A DNA stretch of 64,000 nt from JAXGMQ01 sp964613055 (lineage in GTDB: Bacteria; Caldisericota; Caldisericia; JAAYUI01). The stretch spans positions 62,001-126,000 of the forward strand of contig CAZTGD010000001.1 in NCBI GenBank assembly GCA_964613055.1, in the 5' to 3' direction. Both the position numbers and the translations under genes were made by a program. A model generated the notes under the pieces. That model was not told the origin of the DNA and searched no databases. It saw only the letters and a program-made list of their open reading frames with translations. Below are positions 27,296-35,541 of this stretch, one piece after another (the first letter of the stretch is position 1; each line of letters starts with the position of its first letter).

Positions 27296-27811
27296 TCAAG
27301 CTTTAGATGTAACTGAAAACACCAAATACACCTTGCCGATTCGAACAACATCACCATCATCAAGCTTTGATGGTGTATTTGGGGAAAGCATTCTTCCATT
27401 GAGGTATGTGAAGTTAGTTGATTCAAGGTCTTCCACGAAGTAAGACTCCGACTTCTTAATTATTTTGGCATGCTTCCTTGATGTAACCATTTCCTTGTCA
27501 ATATTTGATAGGTCTATATCGGGTTGTGAGCCTGAGATATTGTCTGTTCTACCTATTAGGAACTCATCCTTTCCATCAAGGATAAACTCTCTTTCATCGT
27601 TTATTGTTAATCTGCCTATCATATTCCTCCTTTTGGTGATCACAGGATGAGCGGTTGTCACCGTGCTTGGAGGGTGTGGGAATCGAATATTAGCTGGATT
27701 AACTAGAATATCCTCAATGTTGCTACCAGCATCTTCAAGTAGACTACCACAGAATTCACACCTACCAGAACCTTCAATATTTGACCGACCACATCGTTTA
27801 CACTCGATCAT
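27296..27811 (-). CDS. FHA-domain protein with N-terminal zinc ribbon
   Basis: 171 residues. Zinc ribbon at the N-terminus (CKRCGRSNIEGSGRCEFCG, residues 4-22), a linker, and an FHA domain (about 78-168) with the phosphothreonine-binding signature: IGRTDN, SRKHAKI, and DLESTNFTYLNG in which the usual Asn-Gly is kept. A likely phosphopeptide reader for the kinase encoded 58 bases downstream. A ribosome site GAGGTG precedes the ATG; a promoter fit TTTACA-N17-TATACT lies at about 27832-27860. Confidence 0.92.
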   Translation of the reverse strand: MIECKRCGRSNIEGSGRCEFCGSLLEDAGSNIEDILVNPANIRFPHPPSTVTTAHPVITKRRNMIGRLTINDEREFILDGKDEFLIGRTDNISGSQPDIDLSNIDKEMVTSRKHAKIIKKSESYFVEDLESTNFTYLNGRMLSPNTPSKLDDGDVVRIGKVYLVFSVTSKA

Positions 27812-27886
27812 AATTACACCTCAAACATCAGTATATAACTTTTTCTACGTGATGTAAACAACTTTAGTCAGCTTTTGTGTTTATGT

Positions 27887-29188
27887 CTAAGAGAGACCGA
27901 GTGAGATTTTTGATACAGCTGATCTTCGATCCTTTGAGACAATATGGGTATATCTTATTGTGGTGTCTGCGTTTCTGTGACCAACAAGGGATTGGATGAC
28001 AGGCAAAGGGACGCCAATTCTGACAAGTTCGGTCACAAATGTATGTCGAAGTGTATGCGCTGAACCTTTAAGGTTGCTATCCTTCAGAATATTTTTAACA
28101 ATATAATGAAGATTCTCTGATGTCATTCCTTTACCTGTTCGAGTGATGAAAAGAGATTTGTCGTTATCTTTTCGCTTATGCAGATATTCTTTGATCACCT
28201 TTACTGCATCCTTGTTTAGTTCAATGATCTGTTGATTCCCTCCCTTTCTGGTGACCTTAATGGTTGATTTTGAAACACTGAAATCTCTTTTCGTCAGCTG
28301 AACGAGTTCCAATCGTCTTATGCCTGTTGTCAGTAGAAGGGTTATTATCGCAAGATTTCTATATGCAAGTTCTATCTTGCCTGTGTCAATAGAATCAAGC
28401 AATGTTTTCCATTGGCTGATGTCGCTAGAGAATCCAAGCATTCTTAGAAGGTCTTTCTTGGATGGAATTGCAGATGTGTATTTGTATCTCTTTTTTTGGT
28501 TGTTGGTTATTAGTGTGTCTCCGACAGTGTTGACTTTGTTTATATAGTAATTGACAATGCTTCGTTGCTTGCCAACCAACATGAATACATTTCCATCTGG
28601 AGACACTACCCTTCCATTCTGCGGAGAGAAATTTTCTTTTTTCAGATCAATAATATCCTTCTTGTTTAAGCCACACATCATAAGGATTAGTATGATATCG
28701 TCTGAGTTCGTTAGTCCATGTTTTTTGTGGTAGTGAAGTCGATTGATTATAGTTTTCCTACATTCTTGAAGGTCAGATATCCTTGTTACCAGGTTGTAGA
28801 GTAGCTTCTTATACTGTGTTCTAGTGAAGAAATTGGGTACCTTTTTTCGGATAACTGGGGAAAAAATAGACTCAGCTGGATTGAACGAAATGTAGCCTTC
28901 AACAGTCAGAAATCTGAAGAATGACTTCAGACATGAAACCGTTCGCTCTCGAGTTGAAGGTTCGACATCACCCAAACTCGAAAGGTAAGATCGAATATGA
29001 ACCTTTGTGATCTTTTCGATTGCTATCTTGCCAGTATTACTCTTTAGATGTGAAAAAAAACGCTCCAGCTCCCGCCTGTAGGCATAAGCGCTTCTTTTAC
29101 TTCTTCCCCGCTCAACTATAAACCAGTTGAGAAATTGCTGTATGTATGGATTCTGGATATCCTTATTACTTTGGATTATCCGATTCAC
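27887..29188 (-). CDS. Tyrosine recombinase with an inserted degenerate second core
   Basis: Site-specific recombinase of the XerC/XerD/phage-integrase superfamily. An N-terminal SAM-like core-binding domain is followed by the catalytic domain. Numbering from the farthest in-frame ATG (29257), the catalytic set is complete: Arg314 (TTGIRRLEL), Lys338 (TRKGG), His401 and Arg404 (HTLRHTF), His427 (VGHRN) and Tyr436 (IRYTH). The protein is about 130 residues longer than Xer proteins because residues 143-262 look like a decayed copy of the first half of the catalytic domain. I prefer the GTG at 29188 (AGGA just upstream), overlapping the FmdB gene by 23 bases; the ATG at 29257 would overlap by 92. 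No partner genes or attachment sites are recognised. Confidence 0.85.
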   Translation of the reverse strand: MNRIIQSNKDIQNPYIQQFLNWFIVERGRSKRSAYAYRRELERFFSHLKSNTGKIAIEKITKVHIRSYLSSLGDVEPSTRERTVSCLKSFFRFLTVEGYISFNPAESIFSPVIRKKVPNFFTRTQYKKLLYNLVTRISDLQECRKTIINRLHYHKKHGLTNSDDIILILMMCGLNKKDIIDLKKENFSPQNGRVVSPDGNVFMLVGKQRSIVNYYINKVNTVGDTLITNNQKKRYKYTSAIPSKKDLLRMLGFSSDISQWKTLLDSIDTGKIELAYRNLAIITLLLTTGIRRLELVQLTKRDFSVSKSTIKVTRKGGNQQIIELNKDAVKVIKEYLHKRKDNDKSLFITRTGKGMTSENLHYIVKNILKDSNLKGSAHTLRHTFVTELVRIGVPLPVIQSLVGHRNADTTIRYTHIVSKDRRSAVSKISLGLS

Positions 29189-29408
29189 AACTTCCTGAGC
29201 AACAGCTTCCACCCTGACATGTTCCGCTTGAACGAGGAACTCCAGGTCCGCTTTCATCGGGATGCTTCAACCAACCGAGTGGAGAGATGATCTTTGCTGT
29301 GTCATCAGATCCACAAGATGGGCAGGCTGTTTTTCCATTTTTATCAGACAACACAAGGATGTCGAAACGCTTACCGCATTTGTTACATGTATATTCGAAT
29401 ATCGGCAT
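29166..29408 (-). CDS. FmdB-family zinc-ribbon protein
   Basis: 80 residues, beginning MPIFEYTCNKCGKRFDILV, the typical FmdB/CxxC_CxxC_SSSS opening. Zinc ribbon CNKCG ... CPSCGS, followed by the variable Gly/Ser/Cys-rich tail with several further cysteines (GGSCCSGSCES). The start at 29408 is chosen because the family begins MP-[IT]-[FY]-EY; the frame is open further upstream but inside the preceding gene. Function unknown. It lies between the BirA-like gene and the recombinase gene, both on the same strand. Confidence 0.88.
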   Translation of the reverse strand: MPIFEYTCNKCGKRFDILVLSDKNGKTACPSCGSDDTAKIISPLGWLKHPDESGPGVPRSSGTCQGGSCCSGSCESDNPK

Positions 29409-29418
29409 GATTATTGAT

Positions 29419-30012
29419 TTAGCCCCTTTCAAAAAATTTGTCAAGGGGTAGATTTTTACAATTTATTTCTTTAAGACGATCTATTATATCCAGTGGGTTT
29501 GATTCTATCAGGCGATCCCTCGCTTCAGTGACAACATAAGTTGTATCTTTTAAAACTGTTTCGAGAGTAACCTGAAATGAACAAATTGAAGCAAGAGAAA
29601 TTCCTTCAGCGGGAGGTTGGTTATTAACATTCACGCCGATGCCTATAAGGGAGAATCTGTGTTTGTTTCCTCTGATACTAGAGTTGCATAGAATCCCAAC
29701 AAGTTTCTTACTGTCATGTAGAATATCGTTTGGATACTTCATCGAGACGTTTACATATTTTTCCCCAAGCATTTTGTGCATGTGATATCCAACAAAGAGC
29801 GCAAAAAATGGTAATTTGTCTATATTAATATTTTTCTTACATACCCAGGTACCCCACAATCCACCGACTGAAGACAACCATGTTCTACTGTACCTACCTC
29901 TTCCTTGATACTGTTTTCTGGCGATAACCGCTGTCATATCATCCAGTTCATCAACATGGTCTCTAGCCCATCTTTGAGTTGAATCTACAGAATTCATATG
30001 CAGGACTCTCAT
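29419..30012 (-). CDS. birA: Biotin--protein ligase (BirA catalytic core, no DNA-binding domain)
   Basis: Attaches biotin to carboxylase carrier domains. 197 residues, catalytic domain only, without the N-terminal winged helix of repressor-type BirA and with little C-terminal domain. Motifs: STQRWARDH at the start, biotinyl-AMP loop GRGRYSRTW, KYPNDILHDSKKLVGIL (family KWPNDI with Tyr for Trp), and SLIGIGVNVN. The ATG at 30012 lies six bases after a perfect TATAAT and has no ribosome site, suggesting a leaderless message; Met6 is the alternative. It is divergent from queA across a 45-base gap. Confidence 0.92.
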   Translation of the reverse strand: MRVLHMNSVDSTQRWARDHVDELDDMTAVIARKQYQGRGRYSRTWLSSVGGLWGTWVCKKNINIDKLPFFALFVGYHMHKMLGEKYVNVSMKYPNDILHDSKKLVGILCNSSIRGNKHRFSLIGIGVNVNNQPPAEGISLASICSFQVTLETVLKDTTYVVTEARDRLIESNPLDIIDRLKEINCKNLPLDKFFERG

Positions 30013-30018
30013 ATGGAT

Positions 30019-30024
30019 ATTATA
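30019..30024 (-). promoter_or_regulatory. -10 element of the birA promoter
   Basis: TATAAT on the minus strand (30024-30019), six bases before the birA ATG. No good -35 match at 16-17 bases. Overlaps by two bases the -35 box of the divergent queA promoter. Confidence 0.65.
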
Positions 30025-30050
30025 GACAATAAAACTTCTTTGGCTATCTT
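30023..30050 (+). promoter_or_regulatory. queA promoter
   Basis: TAGACA (30023-30028), 16-base spacer, TATCTT (30045-30050), seven bases before the queA ATG. With no ribosome site in between, the transcript is predicted to be leaderless. Confidence 0.6.
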
Positions 30051-30057
30051 ATCAGAT

Positions 30058-31065
30058 ATGAAACTTGAAGACTATGTGTATAACCTTCCTGACGAGTTGA
30101 TAGCCCAGGAACCAGCAGACAAACGTGACGAATCGAGATTGATGGTACTTGATCGTAGTAAAGGTGAGATACAAAAAATAGTGTTTAAAGACATAACTCA
30201 GTATTTCAAGCCAGGGGATGCTATGGTAATAAACGACACCAAAGTGATACCAGCCAGATTGATAGGCAAAAAAAAGACAGGAGGAAAGGCAGAGGTTTTC
30301 TTGCTGGAGAAAGTGGCTACAAGACGTTGGAAGTGTCTGGTAAAGCCCGGCAAGCGTTTGAAAGTAGGTACTGTGATAGACTTGGACAACATAACTGCAG
30401 AGATCGTTGAGCACCTAGACAACGGTGAGAGGATTGTTGAGTTCAATTCTCAGGACTCTGATTTATTTAAAGCCGGGAAGGTGCCATTGCCTCCATATGT
30501 ACACAATGAAGATATCGATAGAAACCGTTACCAAACGGTCTATGCTGATGTTGACGGTGCTGTAGCAGCGCCCACTGCAGGTCTGCACTTTACACCTGAT
30601 CTGTTAGACAAGATAAAGGATATCGGGGTAGAGATACTCAAGGTCACGCTTCATGTTGGACTTGGAACGTTCAGACCAATAAAAACAAAAAACATCGATG
30701 ACCATGCAATGGAGTTCGAATGGTTCAGCATTAGCGAGGAAGTAGCAAACAGAATTAATGATATTAAGTCAGCAGGGGGGGATATTTTTGCCTGTGGTAC
30801 AACAGTGGTCAGGTCGCTTGAATCAAATGCGAGTAAGGATGGTTTGTGTATGCCCGGTCAGAGGAAAACAAACCTGTTTATAAAACCTGGATTCAGCTAT
30901 AGAATTGTTGATCATCTAATCACCAATTTCCACCTTCCAGGTTCAACACTCCTACTTTTGGTTTCAGCATTTGCCAATCGAGAGCAGATTCTTCAAGCGT
31001 ATGAGGAAGCTATTGATGCGAGGTTTAGGTTCTTCAGCTTCGGTGATTCTATGCTTATTCTCTAG
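30058..31065 (+). CDS. queA: S-adenosylmethionine:tRNA ribosyltransferase-isomerase QueA
   Basis: Makes epoxyqueuosine in tRNA by transferring and isomerising the ribosyl group of SAM. 335 residues, normal length. It begins MKLEDYVYNLPDELIAQEPA with the family's DESRLMVLDR, and shows VINDTKVIPARLIG, APTAGLHFTPDLL, LHVGLGTFRPI and NFHLPGSTLLLLVSAF. The frame is open 60 bases further upstream but that region holds the promoters; the chosen ATG matches the family start. The stop overlaps the convergent rpoN stop by 4 bases. A G7 run sits inside the gene near 30775. Confidence 0.97.
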   Translation: MKLEDYVYNLPDELIAQEPADKRDESRLMVLDRSKGEIQKIVFKDITQYFKPGDAMVINDTKVIPARLIGKKKTGGKAEVFLLEKVATRRWKCLVKPGKRLKVGTVIDLDNITAEIVEHLDNGERIVEFNSQDSDLFKAGKVPLPPYVHNEDIDRNRYQTVYADVDGAVAAPTAGLHFTPDLLDKIKDIGVEILKVTLHVGLGTFRPIKTKNIDDHAMEFEWFSISEEVANRINDIKSAGGDIFACGTTVVRSLESNASKDGLCMPGQRKTNLFIKPGFSYRIVDHLITNFHLPGSTLLLLVSAFANREQILQAYEEAIDARFRFFSFGDSMLIL

Positions 31066-32408
31066 TCTTCCTCTGCCATCCTAAGCATCTTCCTTCGTCT
31101 GATGGAGGAAGGTATCTTCAGTTGTTTTCGGTATTGAGCTACCGCTCTTCGGGATACCTTTATGCTGAATTCCTCTTGGATCATTTCAGTGATTTCCAGG
31201 TCGGTCGCTGGTGACTGGTGAGTGATATCGACAATAAACTTTTTTACCTGGGTTGTTGAAACAGCAGTTTTCCCGTTGCTGTATCCTCCCGAAAAAAAGT
31301 ACTTGAGTGGATAGGTCCCAAAAGGCGTAAGGATGTATTTCCCATTTACTGCGCGAGACACCGTAGAGGTGACAAGCCCAACATTGTCAGCTACATCCTT
31401 CAAGGTAAGAGGCTTCAAGTTTTCACTTCTGTCAAAAAAGAACGTGCTTTGAATCCTGATGACCTCTTTTACGATTTTTATTATATTACGCCTTCTCTCA
31501 TCAATGGCTTTTATAAGCCAATTGGCTTCGTCAAGTTTCTCCTTGAGATAGTCGCGTGTTGTATCATCGTTAGTCTTTTTAAGTATTGATGCATATTCTT
31601 GGTTCACAGATATATTAGGGATTCCATTTTTCAAGGGTGTAACAATTATCTGATTGTCAACAGCCTGGATTGATATCTCTGGTGTTATGTAATGAGCCTT
31701 TGGGGCATAGTTTGCACCGGGTGAAAATGTGAATCTGGATAGTTTTTCCCAAACATCAGAAATAGTGTCAGAGTCAGTTCCCAGAATCTTGGCAACCTCG
31801 CCAAACTTCCTCTTTTGAAGCATGGGATGGTATTTGTTAATAATCGCTTCAGCGATTTCAAGCTCCATGCCCTCAAGATGACGTCTGGCTCTCAGAAGAA
31901 TGGCTTCATCTGCGGATCTTGCTCCAACACCTGCAGGCGCGCAATCCTGTATCAATTTGAGTATTCTGTTAACATCGCTTTGACTACAATTGTTGGCTTT
32001 AGCACATTCTTCTAGACTGCTAATGAGGTATCCGTGATCATCAATGTTGCCAATGAGATAATCTAGTATCTGACTGTCCAATTCATCCTCACAACTGAGT
32101 TGAGGATCCTCTTTTAAAACCTCTCTTAGGGTTTTATCATGACTTTTTATGCGTTCAGCAGAAGAGGAGTCTGAAGTACCTGTTGTTGTGTATAAATCGT
32201 TTGTTGATTCACTGATGGTTTCAACCTCGAAGTCATCATCCTTAACCTCTTCAATGATTGGATTTGAAGCTAGATACCCCTGTATTGTTTCTCTGAGGTC
32301 AAGTGCTGGCATTGCGAGTATCCGAAGAGCTTGGTGGACCTTCATAACCCCTCTGATATTTGTCTTTTGCTTCAGGTTTGGTTTTGTTCTTATTCGGTGT
32401 TCAGCCAT
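31062..32408 (-). CDS. rpoN: RNA polymerase sigma-54 factor RpoN
   Basis: Alternative sigma factor that needs AAA+ activators. About 448 residues. Region I is short and unusual in lacking the glutamine-rich stretch (it begins around QALRILAMPALDLRETIQGYL), followed by an acidic region II (about 50-95), the core-binding domain (about 95-230) and the C-terminal DNA-binding part. The RpoN box reads SRRAVAQYRKQLKIPSS, close to the canonical ARRTVAKYRE. It overlaps yvcK upstream. The ATG at 32408 is preferred to a TTG six bases earlier. No sigma-54 activator is encoded in the window. Confidence 0.95.
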   Translation of the reverse strand: MAEHRIRTKPNLKQKTNIRGVMKVHQALRILAMPALDLRETIQGYLASNPIIEEVKDDDFEVETISESTNDLYTTTGTSDSSSAERIKSHDKTLREVLKEDPQLSCEDELDSQILDYLIGNIDDHGYLISSLEECAKANNCSQSDVNRILKLIQDCAPAGVGARSADEAILLRARRHLEGMELEIAEAIINKYHPMLQKRKFGEVAKILGTDSDTISDVWEKLSRFTFSPGANYAPKAHYITPEISIQAVDNQIIVTPLKNGIPNISVNQEYASILKKTNDDTTRDYLKEKLDEANWLIKAIDERRRNIIKIVKEVIRIQSTFFFDRSENLKPLTLKDVADNVGLVTSTVSRAVNGKYILTPFGTYPLKYFFSGGYSNGKTAVSTTQVKKFIVDITHQSPATDLEITEMIQEEFSIKVSRRAVAQYRKQLKIPSSIRRRKMLRMAEED

Positions 32409-32410
32409 AT

Positions 32411-33700
32411 TCAATGCCCCACTTTTTGTAACTTAACAGAGGTAGGCATTAAGGTTTTTAAAACCCTTGCAAGAGCCGTTTCACTATGCCTTAAAGTGCC
32501 TTTGTATACCTCAGTTAGATCAGCGTTAATGAGTCTTTCACGATCTATATCAACATCTGTGGAAACGCGAGTTGATTTCAGTTTCCTGTATTTCTGGATA
32601 ATATCTTGTGCTATATCGCTGTTTGATACGATTATCTTGTCAAAGAAGTCAGCCCCTGAATGTTTCTTGATAGCTTCGATATGATCATTAACACTGAATC
32701 CATCAGTTTCTCCGTGTTGTGTCATTATGTTAGAAATAAATATCTTGGTTGCGTTTGTGTTAAGGATTATATCCACGATTGGAGAAAGAAGGAGTGCCGG
32801 CATGAGAGATGTATAGAGACTTCCCGGTCCAATAATTATCATATCTGCATCAGAAAGAGCCTCTAAAACACGAACATATGGTTTTGCATATGGAGGATTG
32901 AAGAACACTCTATCGATCCTTTTGCCTGCCTTGGGGATGTTAGCTTCACCTTTAACAGTTGACCCATCTTCATACTTCGCACACAGAGAGACGTTTTCAA
33001 GAGAGAAGGGGATAACTCTACCTCTAGTAGCCATCAACTGAGAGAGTTTGAACACAGCTTCGGCAAAATCGCCTTCTGTGTCTGTCAGACCAGCTAAGAC
33101 AAGATTCCCCATTGAATGACCATTGAGCGATCCATTACCCTGGAACCTGTAACGCATTATCTTGTCAAAAATGGGTGAGTCGGATAGTGCAATCAGACAC
33201 CTTCTAATATCACCGGTTGCGGGGATATTCATCTCATCTCGAATCACTCCGGTAGAGCCACCCGAATCGGCTACAGTTACGATGGCAGTTGCATTGACAT
33301 TAAGAATCCTTAATGCCTTGAGTACTGGGAATGTGCCAGAACCACCACCGATTACGACTACTTTGTAACCGTTTTTTCTCGAGTCACTCCTTTTAATGTT
33401 TGAAATAATGGGTATGAGAGAATTGACTGATTGAATAGCACCATAGATGATCATGGAAAAACCAATAATCATGCTGATCCATGAGAATACGGGGAGGAAC
33501 CAGTGTGGTAGTGCTGGACTGTCAAAGATTCGTTGGAGTATTTCAAGTATGCTTTTTATGAGGTAGCTCTGATTGTGAACCAGATCAATTGATATAAGGC
33601 TGATAAAGATTATCCCTGCGCCAACTAATGATAATATAAACCATCGTTTAAAGCCAACTCCTGGTCTGGCGACACTCTCAAGAAGATCCTTTCTTCTCAT
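32411..33700 (-). CDS. yvcK: YvcK/CofD-like gluconeogenesis-factor family protein with two membrane helices
   Basis: 429 residues. Two N-terminal membrane helices (about 20-40 and 63-88), then a CofD-like nucleotide/UDP-sugar-binding domain with VVIGGGSGTFPVLKAL, TVADSGGSTGVIRDE, GDIRRCLIALSD, GHSMGNLVL and IIGPGSLYTSLMPALL. In Firmicutes this protein binds UDP-GlcNAc and controls peptidoglycan precursor supply. The membrane anchor is found only in some lineages. It sits between rapZ and rpoN with 4-base overlaps on both sides; in Firmicutes rapZ and yvcK are also adjacent but followed by whiA. Confidence 0.94.
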   Translation of the reverse strand: MRRKDLLESVARPGVGFKRWFILSLVGAGIIFISLISIDLVHNQSYLIKSILEILQRIFDSPALPHWFLPVFSWISMIIGFSMIIYGAIQSVNSLIPIISNIKRSDSRKNGYKVVVIGGGSGTFPVLKALRILNVNATAIVTVADSGGSTGVIRDEMNIPATGDIRRCLIALSDSPIFDKIMRYRFQGNGSLNGHSMGNLVLAGLTDTEGDFAEAVFKLSQLMATRGRVIPFSLENVSLCAKYEDGSTVKGEANIPKAGKRIDRVFFNPPYAKPYVRVLEALSDADMIIIGPGSLYTSLMPALLLSPIVDIILNTNATKIFISNIMTQHGETDGFSVNDHIEAIKKHSGADFFDKIIVSNSDIAQDIIQKYRKLKSTRVSTDVDIDRERLINADLTEVYKGTLRHSETALARVLKTLMPTSVKLQKVGH

Positions 33701-34563
33701 GATCTGCCCCTGTCCCTGTGTACAGTTGTGGCATCATAGTTCATATCTTTGAGTTTGAGTGCAAGTTGTTCAGCAATAACAACGGATCTATGCTTGCCAC
33801 CCGTGCATCCAAATGCGATGGTTATATGGTTTTTACCCTCTCTTGCCAGGTACTGAGGTAGAAGAAACTTCAGCAAATCAGTGAATTCGCTTATGAACTG
33901 GGTAGCGGATTCGTCCTTCATCACGAAATCAATAACACTTTGGTTTAAGCCATCAAACTCCCTCAGATCATCGAGGTAATGCGGGTTATTAATGAACCTT
34001 ACATCCATAACCAGATCCGCTTCAGAGGGTACACCGAAACGATAGCCAAACGACATTAGTGTTATTCGAAGGCTGTTAGATTTGCTGATCGAGTATCTTT
34101 TTTTTATTGTGATTCTGAGGTCATGAGACTTGGTATAAGAGGTATCAATTATGTGTGTTGCAATATCCTTGACTTCCTTGAGTATGAGTTGTTCTTTTTG
34201 GATAGCGTCGAATATTGAACCACTTGCTTCAATTAATGGATGACTTCTCCGAGTCTCCTGGAATCTCCTTATTAGGGTGTCGGTGTTTGCAGAAAGATAG
34301 AGAATCTCAGTTTCAACATTGATTTGACTGAGTTGAGAAATCTCACTTTTAAGAAGGCTAACGCTTGCAGAGTTTATTATACGAAGAGTGATAGCCATAT
34401 GGGACATCTTATCTGGAGCTTCGTCACCCAATCCAACAAACCCCGAAATAAGTTCTACTGGAAGGTTCTCGACAGTGAAGTACCCAAGATCCTCGAGAGC
34501 GCCTAAAGCTACTGATTTACCAGCACCTGATTGTCCTGTTATTATTATCAGCGTTTTTTTCAT
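33697..34563 (-). CDS. rapZ: RapZ/YvcJ-family nucleotide-binding regulator
   Basis: 288 residues: N-terminal P-loop kinase-like domain with Walker A TGQSGAGKSVA (about 8-18) followed by LEDLGYFTVENLP, and a C-terminal domain with IAFGCTGGKHRSVVIAEQLA. In E. coli RapZ controls glucosamine-6-phosphate synthase through small RNAs; in Firmicutes YvcJ hydrolyses GTP. The start at 34563 (MKKTLIIITG) matches the family; the in-frame GTG at 34578 lies inside a stem-loop. No clear ribosome site is visible. First gene of rapZ-yvcK-rpoN. Confidence 0.95.
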   Translation of the reverse strand: MKKTLIIITGQSGAGKSVALGALEDLGYFTVENLPVELISGFVGLGDEAPDKMSHMAITLRIINSASVSLLKSEISQLSQINVETEILYLSANTDTLIRRFQETRRSHPLIEASGSIFDAIQKEQLILKEVKDIATHIIDTSYTKSHDLRITIKKRYSISKSNSLRITLMSFGYRFGVPSEADLVMDVRFINNPHYLDDLREFDGLNQSVIDFVMKDESATQFISEFTDLLKFLLPQYLAREGKNHITIAFGCTGGKHRSVVIAEQLALKLKDMNYDATTVHRDRGRS

Positions 34564-34568
34564 TATTG

Positions 34569-34597
34569 ACACCGACACATCTTAATTGTGTCGGTGT
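34569..34597 (-). other. Strong stem-loop directly ahead of rapZ
   Basis: Perfect 11-bp inverted repeat: ACACCGACACA (34569-34579), 7-base loop, TGTGTCGGTGT (34587-34597). It ends 5 bases before the rapZ ATG and begins 54 bases after the stop of the SPFH gene on the same strand. There is no T-run on the downstream side, so it does not look like an intrinsic terminator; it could control translation or processing of the rapZ message, or be an operator. Confidence 0.75.
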
Positions 34598-34650
34598 GAG
34601 TCTAGCAGAACGAATGGTGTTCTGCAAGAAACATGCCAATGGAGTTCTAG

Positions 34651-35541
34651 TTATTTGTTATTCTTCCATATCTCTTTGATGGAGGCTATCGATGATAACA
34701 CACCGGATGCTTCGTATGGAATGAATACCTTTGAGTTATCGCCTTCTGCAAGATTGTTGAGTGTTTCAAGGTATTTGACAGCTATCAATTCTTTATCAGG
34801 TTTACCTTTGTGAATTGCATTGAAGTAATTCTCGACTGCTGTAGCCTTTGCTTTCCAGATGGTCTCCCAACCCTTAGCCTCGCCTTCGGCTTTGAGTATC
34901 CTTGATTTTCTCTCACCTTCCGCCTCAAGTATGTTGGATTGTTTTACACCCTCAGCTTCAAGAATTCTTGCTCGTTTTGTCCTCTCGGCTTTCATTTGTT
35001 TGGTCATTGCTTCTAGTATTTCAGTTGGTGGATCAATCGTTTTTAGCTCAATACGATTAACCTTAACACCCCAAGGATCAGTAGCTTCATCAATAACAAC
35101 ACGAAGTCTGTGGTTAACCTGCTCTCTAGAACTGAGTAATTCATCCAATTCAATGTTTCCAATAACGTTCCTCATTGTTGTCATTGCCAATTTCAGGATC
35201 GCCTGTTTGAGATCTCTTATTTCATATACGGATTTTATGGGATCAGTGATGAAGAAATATATCACCGTATCAACATCCGTTGGCACATTGTCTCTTGTGA
35301 TTACGGATTGAGGAGGGAAGTCCATAACCTGTTCTCTTAGATCAATTACAGCCCTGACCTTGTCAATGAATGGAGCAAGCACATGCAAACCAGGTTTTAA
35401 TGTTTTTGAATATCTACCAAGTCGTTCAATGATCATCACATTTGACTGTTTTACGAGCTTGACTACATTCATGATTATAACGATTACAAGAACAAAACCA
35501 CCTAAGGTAACGAACCACTGCCATACTTCCATTTGTATCAC
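34651..35541 (-). CDS. qmcA: SPFH/band-7 domain membrane protein (QmcA/stomatin type)
   Basis: 296 residues: N-terminal membrane helix (about 8-28), band-7/SPFH domain (about 33-185; ERLGRYSKTLKPGLHVLAPF and DLREQVMDFPPQSVITRDN), then an Ala/Glu/Lys-rich coiled coil with ILEAEGVKQSNILEAEGERK. Such proteins form large oligomeric scaffolds and typically pair with NfeD proteins. The gene for an NfeD-type protein overlaps it by 4 bases upstream, which supports a working pair. The gene symbol reflects the closest familiar family. Confidence 0.92.
   Translation of the reverse strand: MIQMEVWQWFVTLGGFVLVIVIIMNVVKLVKQSNVMIIERLGRYSKTLKPGLHVLAPFIDKVRAVIDLREQVMDFPPQSVITRDNVPTDVDTVIYFFITDPIKSVYEIRDLKQAILKLAMTTMRNVIGNIELDELLSSREQVNHRLRVVIDEATDPWGVKVNRIELKTIDPPTEILEAMTKQMKAERTKRARILEAEGVKQSNILEAEGERKSRILKAEGEAKGWETIWKAKATAVENYFNAIHKGKPDKELIAVKYLETLNNLAEGDNSKVFIPYEASGVLSSIASIKEIWKNNK

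Noticed and set aside
30772..30781. G7 run inside queA as a phase-variation site
   Set aside because: Seven bases is within what occurs elsewhere in the window (55639-55646, 57172-57179) and the surrounding protein is fully conserved and in frame.
34569..34597. Hairpin as intrinsic terminator of the SPFH gene
   Set aside because: No T-run follows on the minus strand and the stem abuts the rapZ start codon; treated as a possible regulatory structure.
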